Source: Desulfobacteraceae bacterium
Lineage (GTDB): Bacteria > Desulfobacterota > Desulfobacteria > Desulfobacterales > Desulfobacteraceae
DNA length: 8,097 nucleotides
Assembly: GCA_022712835.1 (NCBI GenBank)
Contig: JAFLJU010000603.1
Span: 1 to 8,097 of the forward strand
Direction of reading: 5' to 3'
Numbering within the stretch: the first letter of the stretch is position 1; each line of letters begins with the position of its first letter. Positions 1 through 5,859 of the stretch are shown one piece after another. The notes beneath the pieces are model-generated. The model was not told the DNA's origin. It worked only from the letters and a program-made list of their open reading frames with translations, and did not search any database. A program made the position numbers and the translations under genes.

Positions 1-375
1 AATATTATTCTTCACACACAGCTCTTTGACAAGCTTGTCCTGCTGGTACACGGTAAACACCTGAACAGGACGCGTATACCCCATGATCTCACAATGCTTT
101 TTTAAAATCATGAGACAGGCAGAATGATAGGTGCGAACCCATTCAAAGCTCGCCGGGGCAAGCCCTGTCATCTCAATGAGCCGGGCCTTCATTTCCTGTG
201 CAGCCTTGTTGGTAAAGGTGATGGCCAGAATCCGTTTGGGGTCGTGGCCCGTGTTGACCAGCGGTGAAAATTGTGCCGTCAGGGTCCGGGTCTTGCCGGA
301 CCCTGCACCTGAGACTACCAGGGCCGGAGAACCTGTGTGATCAACTGCATTTTGCTGCTGTAAGGATAACTGCAT
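1..375 (-). CDS. UvrD/Rep/PcrA-family DNA helicase, N-terminal part (runs off the left edge)
   Basis: This is an ATP-dependent 3'-5' superfamily 1A DNA helicase of the repair/replication-restart type, cytosolic. Reading the minus strand from the ATG at 375 gives 125 open codons to the window edge. A Q-motif-like LSLQQQNAV lies at residues 3-11, followed by Walker A AGSGKT at 24-29, motif Ia ITFTNKAAQEM around 52-62, and a motif Ib-like RTYHSACL around 82-89. An in-frame TAA lies five codons upstream of the ATG, so no longer start exists; no convincing Shine-Dalgarno sequence is visible. Walker B, the arginine fingers and all of domain 2 lie outside the window, so UvrD, Rep, PcrA or a more specialised relative cannot be told apart. 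It follows the mutase gene on the same strand after 135 bp of AT-rich DNA, which holds only a weak CCTAG/CTAGG hairpin (402-421). Family assignment is firm, subfamily is not. Confidence 0.9.
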   Translation of the reverse strand, partial: MQLSLQQQNAVDHTGSPALVVSGAGSGKTRTLTAQFSPLVNTGHDPKRILAITFTNKAAQEMKARLIEMTGLAPASFEWVRTYHSACLMILKKHCEIMGYTRPVQVFTVYQQDKLVKELCVKNNI

Positions 376-510
376 ATAAACAAAAATTTAACCGACAAAT
401 GCCTAGAAACACGTCCCTAGGTTTAGCCGATTTAATTTATCTCCTCCATTTTATTCCTATTATTTTGTTTATTTATGTATTTGAACCATTTTTTATATTG
501 CCAATACTAT

Positions 511-1869
511 TTAAGTTGCAGCGATGATCTGTTTCAGGGTGGACTCAATTTCCTGTCGGATCTCATCCAATCGTTTTTCGGTCAAAGATTCAAACCGCAA
601 CACCAGGGCTGGCTGGGTATTGGATGCCCGGACAAGCCCCCACCCGTCATCATACACCGCCCGCAACCCATCAATATCGATCACTTTCTGGCCTGGGATT
701 GCCTTGTAATGGGCCACAATCTTGTCCACCACCGTGAATTTGATGGCATCGGAACACTCCACCCGAAGCTCCGGGGTGGTAAAGGTCGTCGGAAGATCGG
801 CTATCAATTCATCCACGCCGTTGCCCGTGTCTGCCATGATTTCCAGCAACCGGCAGGTGGCATAGAGTGCATCATCAAACCCGAAATACCGGTCCTTGAA
901 AAACATGTGCCCGCTCATCTCCCCGGCAAGTTCCGCATTTTCCTCTTTCATCTTTTTCTTGATCAAAGAATGGCCGGTCCGCCACATGATGGCATTTCCG
1001 CCGTGTTTCCGGATATCATCATACATAACCATGGAACATTTTACTTCCGAGATAAAAGTGGCTCCGGGTTTTCTTTTGAGAATTTCCCTGGCATAAATCA
1101 CCATGAGCTGATCTCCGTAGATCACCGTTCCGTTTTTGTCCACCACTCCGATTCTGTCGGCATCTCCGTCATACCCGACCCCCAAATCCAACCCCTTATC
1201 CTTGACCAAAGCGATGAGATCCTTCAGGTTCTTCTTCTGGGTGGGATCTGCCTCATGGTTGGGAAACGTTCCGTCCAGGTCACAGAAAATATCGTGGACC
1301 TCACACCCCAAATCATTTAACACGGGCACTGCTGTAATGCCGCCGGTACCGTTTCCGGCATCAATACCGATTCTAATTTTTTGAGTGAGGGAAATATTTT
1401 CCTTCAAATATGCCATATAGGGCGTTGTTACATCCGCCTTGGTTTCCTGGCCCTCGCCTGTCACATAGGCCTTTTGTTCAATGATCTGCAAGAGATCCTG
1501 GAGGCCCTGACTGTGAATGGAATTATGCCCGCTCATCAACTTGAACCCGTTGTATTCCGGGGGGTTGTGACTGGCAGTGACCATGGCGCCGCCATCCAGT
1601 TCCAGGTGATGGATGGAATAATACAGCACAGGGGTGGGGCAGGTTCCGATGTCCACCACATCACAGCCCGTGGAAACAATCCCCTGGATAAACAATTGGG
1701 AAAATCGATCCGATGTTATTCTGCAATCCCGTCCAACGGATATTTTTTTTCTACCCTGATCCCTTAACAGAGACCCATAGGCTTTTCCAATATCCACGAC
1801 ATCCTGTTCACAGATATCCTCGCCTGCAATGCCCCGAATGTCATATTCTCTGAAGATCCCTGGATTCAT
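511..1869 (-). CDS. algC: phosphomannomutase/phosphoglucomutase (AlgC/ManB type)
   Basis: This cytosolic alpha-D-phosphohexomutase interconverts mannose-6-P with mannose-1-P and/or glucose-6-P with glucose-1-P through a phosphoserine enzyme. It supplies precursors for GDP-mannose or UDP-glucose and so for surface polysaccharides. The 452 residues match the usual 450-465 of the family. All four active-site loops are visible: catalytic serine loop TASHNPPEYNG with Ser100, metal loop DGDADR at 234-239, sugar-specificity loop GEMSGH at 316-321, and phosphate-binding loop RASNTQP at 414-420. The N-terminal FREYDIRG is also typical. The GEMSGH loop fits the bifunctional PMM/PGM group better than strict glucose mutases or GlmM, but substrate preference cannot be read from sequence alone. 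The start is fixed by a strong ribosome site (AAGGAGGG). The start codon is 26 bp after the uppP stop, so the two probably share a transcript. Confidence 0.95.
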   Translation of the reverse strand: MNPGIFREYDIRGIAGEDICEQDVVDIGKAYGSLLRDQGRKKISVGRDCRITSDRFSQLFIQGIVSTGCDVVDIGTCPTPVLYYSIHHLELDGGAMVTASHNPPEYNGFKLMSGHNSIHSQGLQDLLQIIEQKAYVTGEGQETKADVTTPYMAYLKENISLTQKIRIGIDAGNGTGGITAVPVLNDLGCEVHDIFCDLDGTFPNHEADPTQKKNLKDLIALVKDKGLDLGVGYDGDADRIGVVDKNGTVIYGDQLMVIYAREILKRKPGATFISEVKCSMVMYDDIRKHGGNAIMWRTGHSLIKKKMKEENAELAGEMSGHMFFKDRYFGFDDALYATCRLLEIMADTGNGVDELIADLPTTFTTPELRVECSDAIKFTVVDKIVAHYKAIPGQKVIDIDGLRAVYDDGWGLVRASNTQPALVLRFESLTEKRLDEIRQEIESTLKQIIAAT

Positions 1870-1872
1870 AGA

Positions 1873-1880
1873 CCCTCCTT
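1873..1880 (-). promoter_or_regulatory. Shine-Dalgarno site of the phosphohexomutase gene
   Basis: On the minus strand AAGGAGGG stands three bases before the ATG at 1869 (the AGGAG core is about five bases away). It is the strongest ribosome site in the window, lies within the 26 bp uppP-mutase gap and fixes the mutase start. Confidence 0.8.
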
Positions 1881-1895
1881 TCTAATTATAGTTAT

Positions 1896-2756
1896 TTAAA
1901 AAATTTTTGATAACAATACCAGCATACCTACCAGCCAGCAATAGGGCGCAAAGAGATGGAATTTACCACTATGCACCAATTTTAATAATAGTTTCAATGC
2001 GATCAAACCAACAACAAAGGAAGCGATTGTCCCATAAATAATGGCGGGATTCATCACAAAATCGGTTTCCATGGCATCCTTAGCCCCCAAAATCAAAGCT
2101 CCCCCAACAGCGGGAATCGACAAAAGAAAAGAAAACCTAGCGGCCTTATCTCGGTCCAGTCCCGCAACCATACCCGCAACAATGGTGCTACCGGACCGGG
2201 AAATACCTGGAATTACGGCCAATCCCTGTACAATTCCGATAAAAAGGGCCCGCTTGATATCCAATTTGCCGGGGTTATCCCCTGAATTACCACTTAAATT
2301 ACCACCAGGCGCCCCATTGCAATAATAGCGTCTGGAAAACCACAAAATACTACCGGTGAGTATCAGCATGCACCCCACCAAGATATCCGAAGAAAACAAC
2401 ACCTGCTCAAAATTTTTCAACACAAGGCCGATCAATGCAGTGGGGATAGAACCCATAATGATAAACCCGGCCAACTTCAAATTTTCATCGGTTTTTAAAA
2501 GGGGGCCAACCGGTTTATGGCTGACAAGGTTTCCCAGAAACCCAAAGATGGATACCATCATCAATTTTATGTCAGAAAAATAGACCACCAATACCGCTAA
2601 CAAGGTACCCAGATGGACGCTGATATCAAATATCAATACAAATTCGGTAATGTTAAAATAAATCTGACCCAATACCAGATGCCCGGAGCTGCTTACCGGC
2701 AAAAACTCAGTCAACCCTTGAAGAATCCCCAGTATGATCCCCTGATATATTTCCAT
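1896..2756 (-). CDS. uppP: undecaprenyl-diphosphatase UppP/BacA
   Basis: This polytopic inner-membrane phosphatase converts undecaprenyl diphosphate to undecaprenyl phosphate, recycling the lipid carrier for peptidoglycan and other envelope polymers; overexpression of the family gives bacitracin resistance. The first signature, QGLTEFLPVSSSGH, spans residues 13-26 (Glu17 and His26 as catalytic candidates) and the second, PGISRSGST, spans 183-191 (Arg187). Several hydrophobic segments cover the rest. The frame opens further to a TTG at 2813, but that TTG lies inside the apparent -35 element and has no ribosome site. The ATG at 2756 gives the usual UppP N-terminus (MEIYQGIILGILQG). At 286 residues it is slightly longer than the common 265-275, because of a polar Gly/Asn-rich loop at about 146-164 before the second signature. 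It is first in a probable uppP-mutase operon. Confidence 0.95.
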   Translation of the reverse strand: MEIYQGIILGILQGLTEFLPVSSSGHLVLGQIYFNITEFVLIFDISVHLGTLLAVLVVYFSDIKLMMVSIFGFLGNLVSHKPVGPLLKTDENLKLAGFIIMGSIPTALIGLVLKNFEQVLFSSDILVGCMLILTGSILWFSRRYYCNGAPGGNLSGNSGDNPGKLDIKRALFIGIVQGLAVIPGISRSGSTIVAGMVAGLDRDKAARFSFLLSIPAVGGALILGAKDAMETDFVMNPAIIYGTIASFVVGLIALKLLLKLVHSGKFHLFAPYCWLVGMLVLLSKIF

Positions 2757-2787
2757 ATTCTGCCAATTATCTTTATTGTTTACGGCC

Positions 2788-2817
2788 AGTATAAACTTAA
2801 ATTTTACACCCAATCAA
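2788..2817 (-). promoter_or_regulatory. probable sigma70-type promoter of uppP
   Basis: On the minus strand TTGATT (2812-2817) is followed after 18 bases by TATACT (2788-2793), close to the sigma70 consensus. A transcript would begin near 2781, leaving about 24 bases before the ATG at 2756. That placement argues against the TTG at 2813 as the uppP start. Prediction from motif only. Confidence 0.5.
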
Positions 2818-2872
2818 GTCAAGCAATCGTATATAATTCCTGCACTTAAATTGCAAGATTTTAAAAAAAGAC

Positions 2873-2901
2873 TTGAACTTAGGGGGGTTTCACACTAAAA
2901 A
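2873..2901 (+). promoter_or_regulatory. possible promoter of the histidine kinase gene
   Basis: TTGAAC (2873-2878), a 17-base spacer containing a run of six G, and TAAAAA (2896-2901) resemble a sigma70 promoter. It would start transcription near 2908, favouring the later kinase start codons (2917 or 2932). A perfect TATAAT also occurs at 2832-2837 on this strand but lacks a recognisable -35. Weak, motif-only evidence. Confidence 0.3.
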
Positions 2902-2907
2902 AACCAT

Positions 2908-4248
2908 ATGCTTTCTATGGGGATAGACAAAATGGGGACAGACAAAATAAAAATACAGGGAAAGAAATTCAATCCTTCCAACATCGGTGAGAAATCGGCC
3001 AGAGCAGCCCATATCTTTCAGTTGTTGGGAACCGATTACCCCCAAAACATCACCCTCATCCTAGAGCAGGCGCTATTAATTATGGATGGGATTTTCGCTT
3101 TTTTTATTCCCATCTGCGCCCAAAAGGGCTGCCCCCCCATCCACACAAGCCCCGATCTTCCCCAAGACCTAAGGGTTGAAAGTATTCTGGCTAGCACCCT
3201 TTTCAAAACCACCTTTGATGAGGAGACCCATCATGTTCTATCCTGCATTCCCCCCCAGGATAGCCAGACAGATCCCCTGGTGAAAAAGCTTAAGATCAAG
3301 GCATGCATCGGGACCCCTGTTTTGTTCAAACAAACCCCCCTGGGAACCCTTTGGGTAATTGACAACACCCCCCGGTCCTTTACCCAGGATGACGCCACCT
3401 GTATGAAAACCATAGCCGCAGCCCTGGGGCTTGAAGAAGAACGACTGTCCCAGGGAAACAAGATGCTGGAAGCTCAAAAGACAATGGTTCGAGAACTATC
3501 GGAAAAACTGGACCAGGCAAAGGAAATGGAATTGATCGGGATTATCGCCGGTGGAGTGGCCCATGATTTAAACAATATTCTCGCAGGCCTTGTCTCCTAT
3601 CCGGAATTACTATTGTTACAGATGGAAAAAAACAGCCCCCTTATGGAACCCATTTCCTTCATACACGATACCGGACTTAAGGCGGCGGATATTGTCCAGG
3701 ATCTGTTAAGCCTTACCCGGCGGGGGATTAAACAGACCCGCGTTATAAACCTGAACCAGGCAATCCAAGACTACCATAACAGCTCCGTCCATCAACGCCT
3801 TATAAAAAACTTTCCGGACATCGATTTTAAAATCAAATCAGACCCCGATCTGTTAAACCTGAATGGATCTGAATCCCATATTTCCAAGATGGTAATGAAC
3901 CTTGTCATCAATGCTGCCGAGGCAGTACAGAACAGCGGACAAGTCATGGTTGAGACATTTAACCGCTCTGTGGACATCTCCCCGGGTGGGATTTTTGAAA
4001 ATGCCTCGGGCGAATATGTGGTATTGCGGGTGACCGATGACGCAGAAGAGATCAGTCAGGAGGATATCAAGAGAATGTTTGAACCCTTTTACACAAAGAG
4101 ACAAATGGGAAGGAACGGCACGGGATTAGGCCTTTTGGTGGTTTGGAATGCAGTCAAGGATCATGGAGGGTATATTGAAATCTTTAGTGAAAAAGGAAAA
4201 GGCACTACCTTTGAAATCTACTTTCCCGGGACAAGGGACAAGCTATAA
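2908..4248 (+). CDS. soluble GAF-domain sensor histidine kinase with a degenerate G1 box
   Basis: This is a cytosolic two-component sensor kinase with no signal peptide or membrane segment. Numbered from the ATG at 2908, a GAF-like domain covers about 35-180 (IGTPVLF, LGTLWVIDNTPRSF), then a short helical linker and the HisKA helix with GGVAHDLNNIL, phospho-acceptor His219. The HATPase has an N box NLVINAAEA (331-339), an F box FEPFYTK (391-397) and an intact G2 box GTGLGL (404-409). The G1 box reads DDAEEI at 377-382 where D-N-G-x-G-I is expected: Asp377 is kept, both glycines are lost. ATP binding may be weakened. The protein ends at FPGTRDKL, the point where related hybrid kinases continue into a receiver, and a receiver remnant follows in frame. 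The true start is open: ATGs at 2908, 2917 and 2932 are in frame, and only 2932 has a plausible GGGGA ribosome site, eight bases upstream. No response regulator gene is adjacent. Confidence 0.88.
   Translation: MLSMGIDKMGTDKIKIQGKKFNPSNIGEKSARAAHIFQLLGTDYPQNITLILEQALLIMDGIFAFFIPICAQKGCPPIHTSPDLPQDLRVESILASTLFKTTFDEETHHVLSCIPPQDSQTDPLVKKLKIKACIGTPVLFKQTPLGTLWVIDNTPRSFTQDDATCMKTIAAALGLEEERLSQGNKMLEAQKTMVRELSEKLDQAKEMELIGIIAGGVAHDLNNILAGLVSYPELLLLQMEKNSPLMEPISFIHDTGLKAADIVQDLLSLTRRGIKQTRVINLNQAIQDYHNSSVHQRLIKNFPDIDFKIKSDPDLLNLNGSESHISKMVMNLVINAAEAVQNSGQVMVETFNRSVDISPGGIFENASGEYVVLRVTDDAEEISQEDIKRMFEPFYTKRQMGRNGTGLGLLVVWNAVKDHGGYIEIFSEKGKGTTFEIYFPGTRDKL
2917..2946 (+). repeat. 15 bp tandem duplication carrying two candidate start codons
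   Basis: ATGGGGATAGACAAA is followed immediately by ATGGGGACAGACAAA, 14 of 15 bases identical. It encodes MGIDK-MGTDK at the kinase N-terminus. Each copy has an ATG plus a GGGG tract, so the first copy supplies a ribosome-site-like GGGGA to the ATG of the second. Confidence 0.85.
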
Positions 4249-4392
4249 AGCCCTGACGACTTCCAGCGGTTTTACTAAAACACAGGGGAGTGAAAAGCGA
4301 TACAACTCAGTGCCGATCAATATATCAAAAAGCCCAATACGCTTCAAAAATTTACCATTGCACTGAAAAATAAATTGGCCAAAAATCAGTAA
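4249..4392 (+). pseudogene. relic of a receiver (REC) domain behind the histidine kinase
   Basis: The kinase frame, read past its TAA at 4246-4248, continues as SPDDFQRFY, stop (4276-4278), NTGE, stop (4291-4293), then an open stretch from 4294 to a stop at 4390-4392. That stretch contains LSADQYIKKPNTLQKF and ends ALKNKLAKNQ. Tyr-Ile-Lys-Lys-Pro followed by an amphipathic helix is the usual last strand and helix of a response-regulator receiver, where the Lys-Pro pair is conserved. NTGE resembles the GNGETILVVDD lead-in to receivers in hybrid kinases. The two pieces abut, so about 80-100 codons with the acidic pocket and phospho-acceptor Asp would have been deleted, and three stops separate the remnant from the kinase. 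It is too short and lacks the active site, so it should be non-functional. The interpretation is from pattern recognition alone. It cannot be a translated part of the kinase without stop readthrough. Confidence 0.7.
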
Positions 4393-4400
4393 AAGAATAG

Positions 4401-4429
4401 TTGATTTCATTTTTCATTTCATGTATTAA
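4401..4429 (+). promoter_or_regulatory. possible distal promoter of the VWA-OmpA lipoprotein gene
   Basis: TTGATT (4401-4406), 17 bases, then TATTAA (4424-4429): a good sigma70-type match beginning eight bases after the last stop of the receiver relic. It would give a leader of roughly 80 bases. Motif-only evidence. Confidence 0.4.
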
Positions 4430-4453
4430 GAATAGAAGTATAGGAATTCTCGT

Positions 4454-4481
4454 TTCAAAACTTTTTAAGTATTCTTACAAT
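4454..4481 (+). promoter_or_regulatory. possible proximal promoter of the VWA-OmpA lipoprotein gene
   Basis: TTCAAA (4454-4459), 16 bases, then TACAAT (4476-4481), about 40 bases before the start codon. It may act with or instead of the promoter at 4401-4429. No terminator is visible between the kinase and this gene, so readthrough is also possible. Confidence 0.35.
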
Positions 4482-4510
4482 TACATTACCCAAAACATGT
4501 TTAAGTCAAA

Positions 4511-4515
4511 AGGAG
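4511..4515 (+). promoter_or_regulatory. Shine-Dalgarno site deciding between two adjacent ATGs
   Basis: AGGAG lies three bases before the ATG at 4519 and six before the ATG at 4522. The six-base spacing is closer to optimal, so the second ATG is preferred; the difference is one methionine in the signal peptide. Confidence 0.7.
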
Positions 4516-4521
4516 AAAATG

Positions 4522-5667
4522 ATGAATAAGAAATTATTGGTACAAAGTTTATTGTCAATAATTGCCTTCCTTTTTCTATTCGGATGCGCAGTAAAAGAAC
4601 CCGCACAAACGCCTTCATATGCGGCCACACAATTTGACACCCAAATGTACGATTCAAAGGTGGATAACTTTATTGTTGTATTTGATGCCTCCAGTTCCAT
4701 GAGACATCCTTACAAAGGAACCCCCAAATTTGACATCGCCAAAGAGCTTGGCTATCGGTTGAACCTGACCATCCCGGAAATGGGCCAGACAGCTGGCGTG
4801 AGAAGTTTCGGCCATGATCCTAAGGTTTCAAAACACCTGACCGAACTGCTCTACGGCATGGAAACATACTCCACTGCCAATGCCAAGGGCACCCTTGATA
4901 AAATATCAAAACCTGGCGGATGGAGCCCTCTTGGAACCGCCCTGGATGCAGTGGGAACAGATCTTGAAGGTCTTTCCGGCACCCGTAATGTCGTGATCAT
5001 CATCAGTGACGGCATGGACATGGAAAAGAAAATCCCCATGGTACAGGCACTGAAAGACAAATTCGGATCATCCATCTGCTTCTATCCCATCCAGGTGGGC
5101 GATGCTCCTGAAGGAAAAGCCTTTCTCCAGGAAGTATCCAACATTGGAGCGTGTGGATTTTTCTCAAATGCCGACGATCTTATGAATGGTGACGGGATTG
5201 CCAACTTTGTAGAAAAAGTATTTCTCGCAAAAAAGACAGCCGTAGCGAGAATAGACAGTGACGGTGACGGCGTTTATGACGACGAAGACCAATGTCCTGG
5301 AACTCCTGCCGGTGCCAAAGTAAATGCGGTTGGTTGTTGGACTCTTGACAACCTCCTGTTTGATTTTGACAAAGCCGAAATCAAACCCGAAGGTTATCCC
5401 CGTCTTGATGCAATCGTTGGTATAATGGAGAAAAATCCGACCATGAGTGTCGAACTCCAGGGCCATACCGACAATGTTGGAACCGAAGCCTATAACATGG
5501 ATCTATCCATGAGAAGATCCAATTCCGTTGCCGCTTACCTGGTTGAAAGAGGAATTGCGAGAAACAGACTGGCCACAACTGGTTTTGGATTCAAATCACC
5601 AGTGGCACTGAATGGAACAACGTTTGGACGTTCCTTGAACAGACGGGTTGAGCTACACCCCTATTGA
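4522..5667 (+). CDS. outer-membrane lipoprotein with VWA, TSP3-like and OmpA C-terminal domains
   Basis: This is predicted to be a lipid-anchored envelope protein that binds peptidoglycan. Numbered from the ATG at 4522 (381 residues): a lysine-rich start and hydrophobic stretch end in lipobox LFGC with Cys22. The next residue is Ala, not Asp, which by the E. coli rule favours outer-membrane sorting. A von Willebrand A domain covers about 49-234, with metal-site DASSS at 55-59, a Thr in SPLGTAL near 139 and ISDG with Asp163. A single TSP3-type calcium motif, DSDGDGVYDDEDQCPGTP, starts at 245. The OmpA-C domain begins at about 277 with LLFDFDKAEIKPEG, has GHTDN with Asp317, and then LSMRRSNSVAAYL with Arg332; these are the two residues that normally hold diaminopimelate. 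VWA domains bind metal-dependent protein ligands, but the partner is not evident. A structural or scaffold role is inferred; no enzyme motif is seen. Confidence 0.92.
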   Translation: MNKKLLVQSLLSIIAFLFLFGCAVKEPAQTPSYAATQFDTQMYDSKVDNFIVVFDASSSMRHPYKGTPKFDIAKELGYRLNLTIPEMGQTAGVRSFGHDPKVSKHLTELLYGMETYSTANAKGTLDKISKPGGWSPLGTALDAVGTDLEGLSGTRNVVIIISDGMDMEKKIPMVQALKDKFGSSICFYPIQVGDAPEGKAFLQEVSNIGACGFFSNADDLMNGDGIANFVEKVFLAKKTAVARIDSDGDGVYDDEDQCPGTPAGAKVNAVGCWTLDNLLFDFDKAEIKPEGYPRLDAIVGIMEKNPTMSVELQGHTDNVGTEAYNMDLSMRRSNSVAAYLVERGIARNRLATTGFGFKSPVALNGTTFGRSLNRRVELHPY

Positions 5668-5773
5668 TCTTAATTACAATTGATCTTTAAAACTTGTCCG
5701 GGAAAATTTACTCTTTCCCGGGCAAGATCGAACCATAAGACAAGACATAAGATCAAATTGAGAATAAGATCAG
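5664..5773 (+). repeat. cluster of five GATCTT/AAGATC motifs
   Basis: TTGATCTT occurs at 5664-5671 (overlapping the lipoprotein stop codon) and 5680-5687. The opposite orientation follows at 5724-5731 (AAGATCGA), 5749-5756 (AAGATCAA, an exact inverse of the first two) and 5766-5773 (AAGATCAG). Copies four and five share ATAAGATCA. They flank a strong hairpin. No function is known to me; they could be a protein-binding cluster or simple duplication. Confidence 0.5.
5693..5726 (+). other. stable hairpin after the lipoprotein gene, no U-tract
   Basis: CTTGTCCGGGAAA pairs with TTTCCCGGGCAAG: 13 bp with one G-T pair and an eight-base loop, 25 bases after the stop codon. It is not followed by a T-run, so it is not a textbook intrinsic terminator. 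It may be an mRNA 3'-end stabiliser or processing structure ahead of the real terminator at 5783-5822. Confidence 0.7.
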
Positions 5774-5782
5774 ATAGACAAT

Positions 5783-5822
5783 AAAAAAAGGCATCAAAGA
5801 AAAACTCTTTGATGCCTTTTTT
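5783..5822. terminator. bidirectional rho-independent terminator
   Basis: GGCATCAAAGA (5790-5800) pairs perfectly with TCTTTGATGCC (5806-5816) around a five-base AAAAC loop. Seven A precede it and six T follow it, so it works in both directions. It lies between the convergent lipoprotein gene (plus) and moeA fusion (minus) and can end both transcripts. Confidence 0.93.
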
Positions 5823-5859
5823 ATTATTGTAATCGTTTTATATGAAACTCCGGCCTCGG

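Noticed and set aside
402..421. CCTAG/CTAGG hairpin before the helicase gene as a terminator
   Set aside because: Only five paired bases around a ten-base loop, with poor outward extension and no T-run in either direction.
432..449. Five-codon open frame (MEEIN) with a GGAGGAG stretch on the minus strand before the helicase gene
   Set aside because: The SD-like bases lie inside the frame itself, and nothing supports translation.
475..1320. A 281-codon open frame on the plus strand opposite the mutase gene
   Set aside because: It lies antisense to a gene with all catalytic motifs, has no ribosome site and no recognisable domain; it is a shadow of the minus-strand codon pattern.
2757..2813. 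A 19-codon N-terminal extension of uppP from a TTG at 2813
   Set aside because: The TTG falls in the apparent -35 element, has no Shine-Dalgarno site, and the extension is polar while UppP normally begins at the MEIYQGIILGILQG segment.
2832..2837. Perfect TATAAT on the plus strand in the uppP-kinase gap
   Set aside because: No acceptable -35 at 16-18 bases and no extended -10 TG; the AT-rich context makes a chance match likely.
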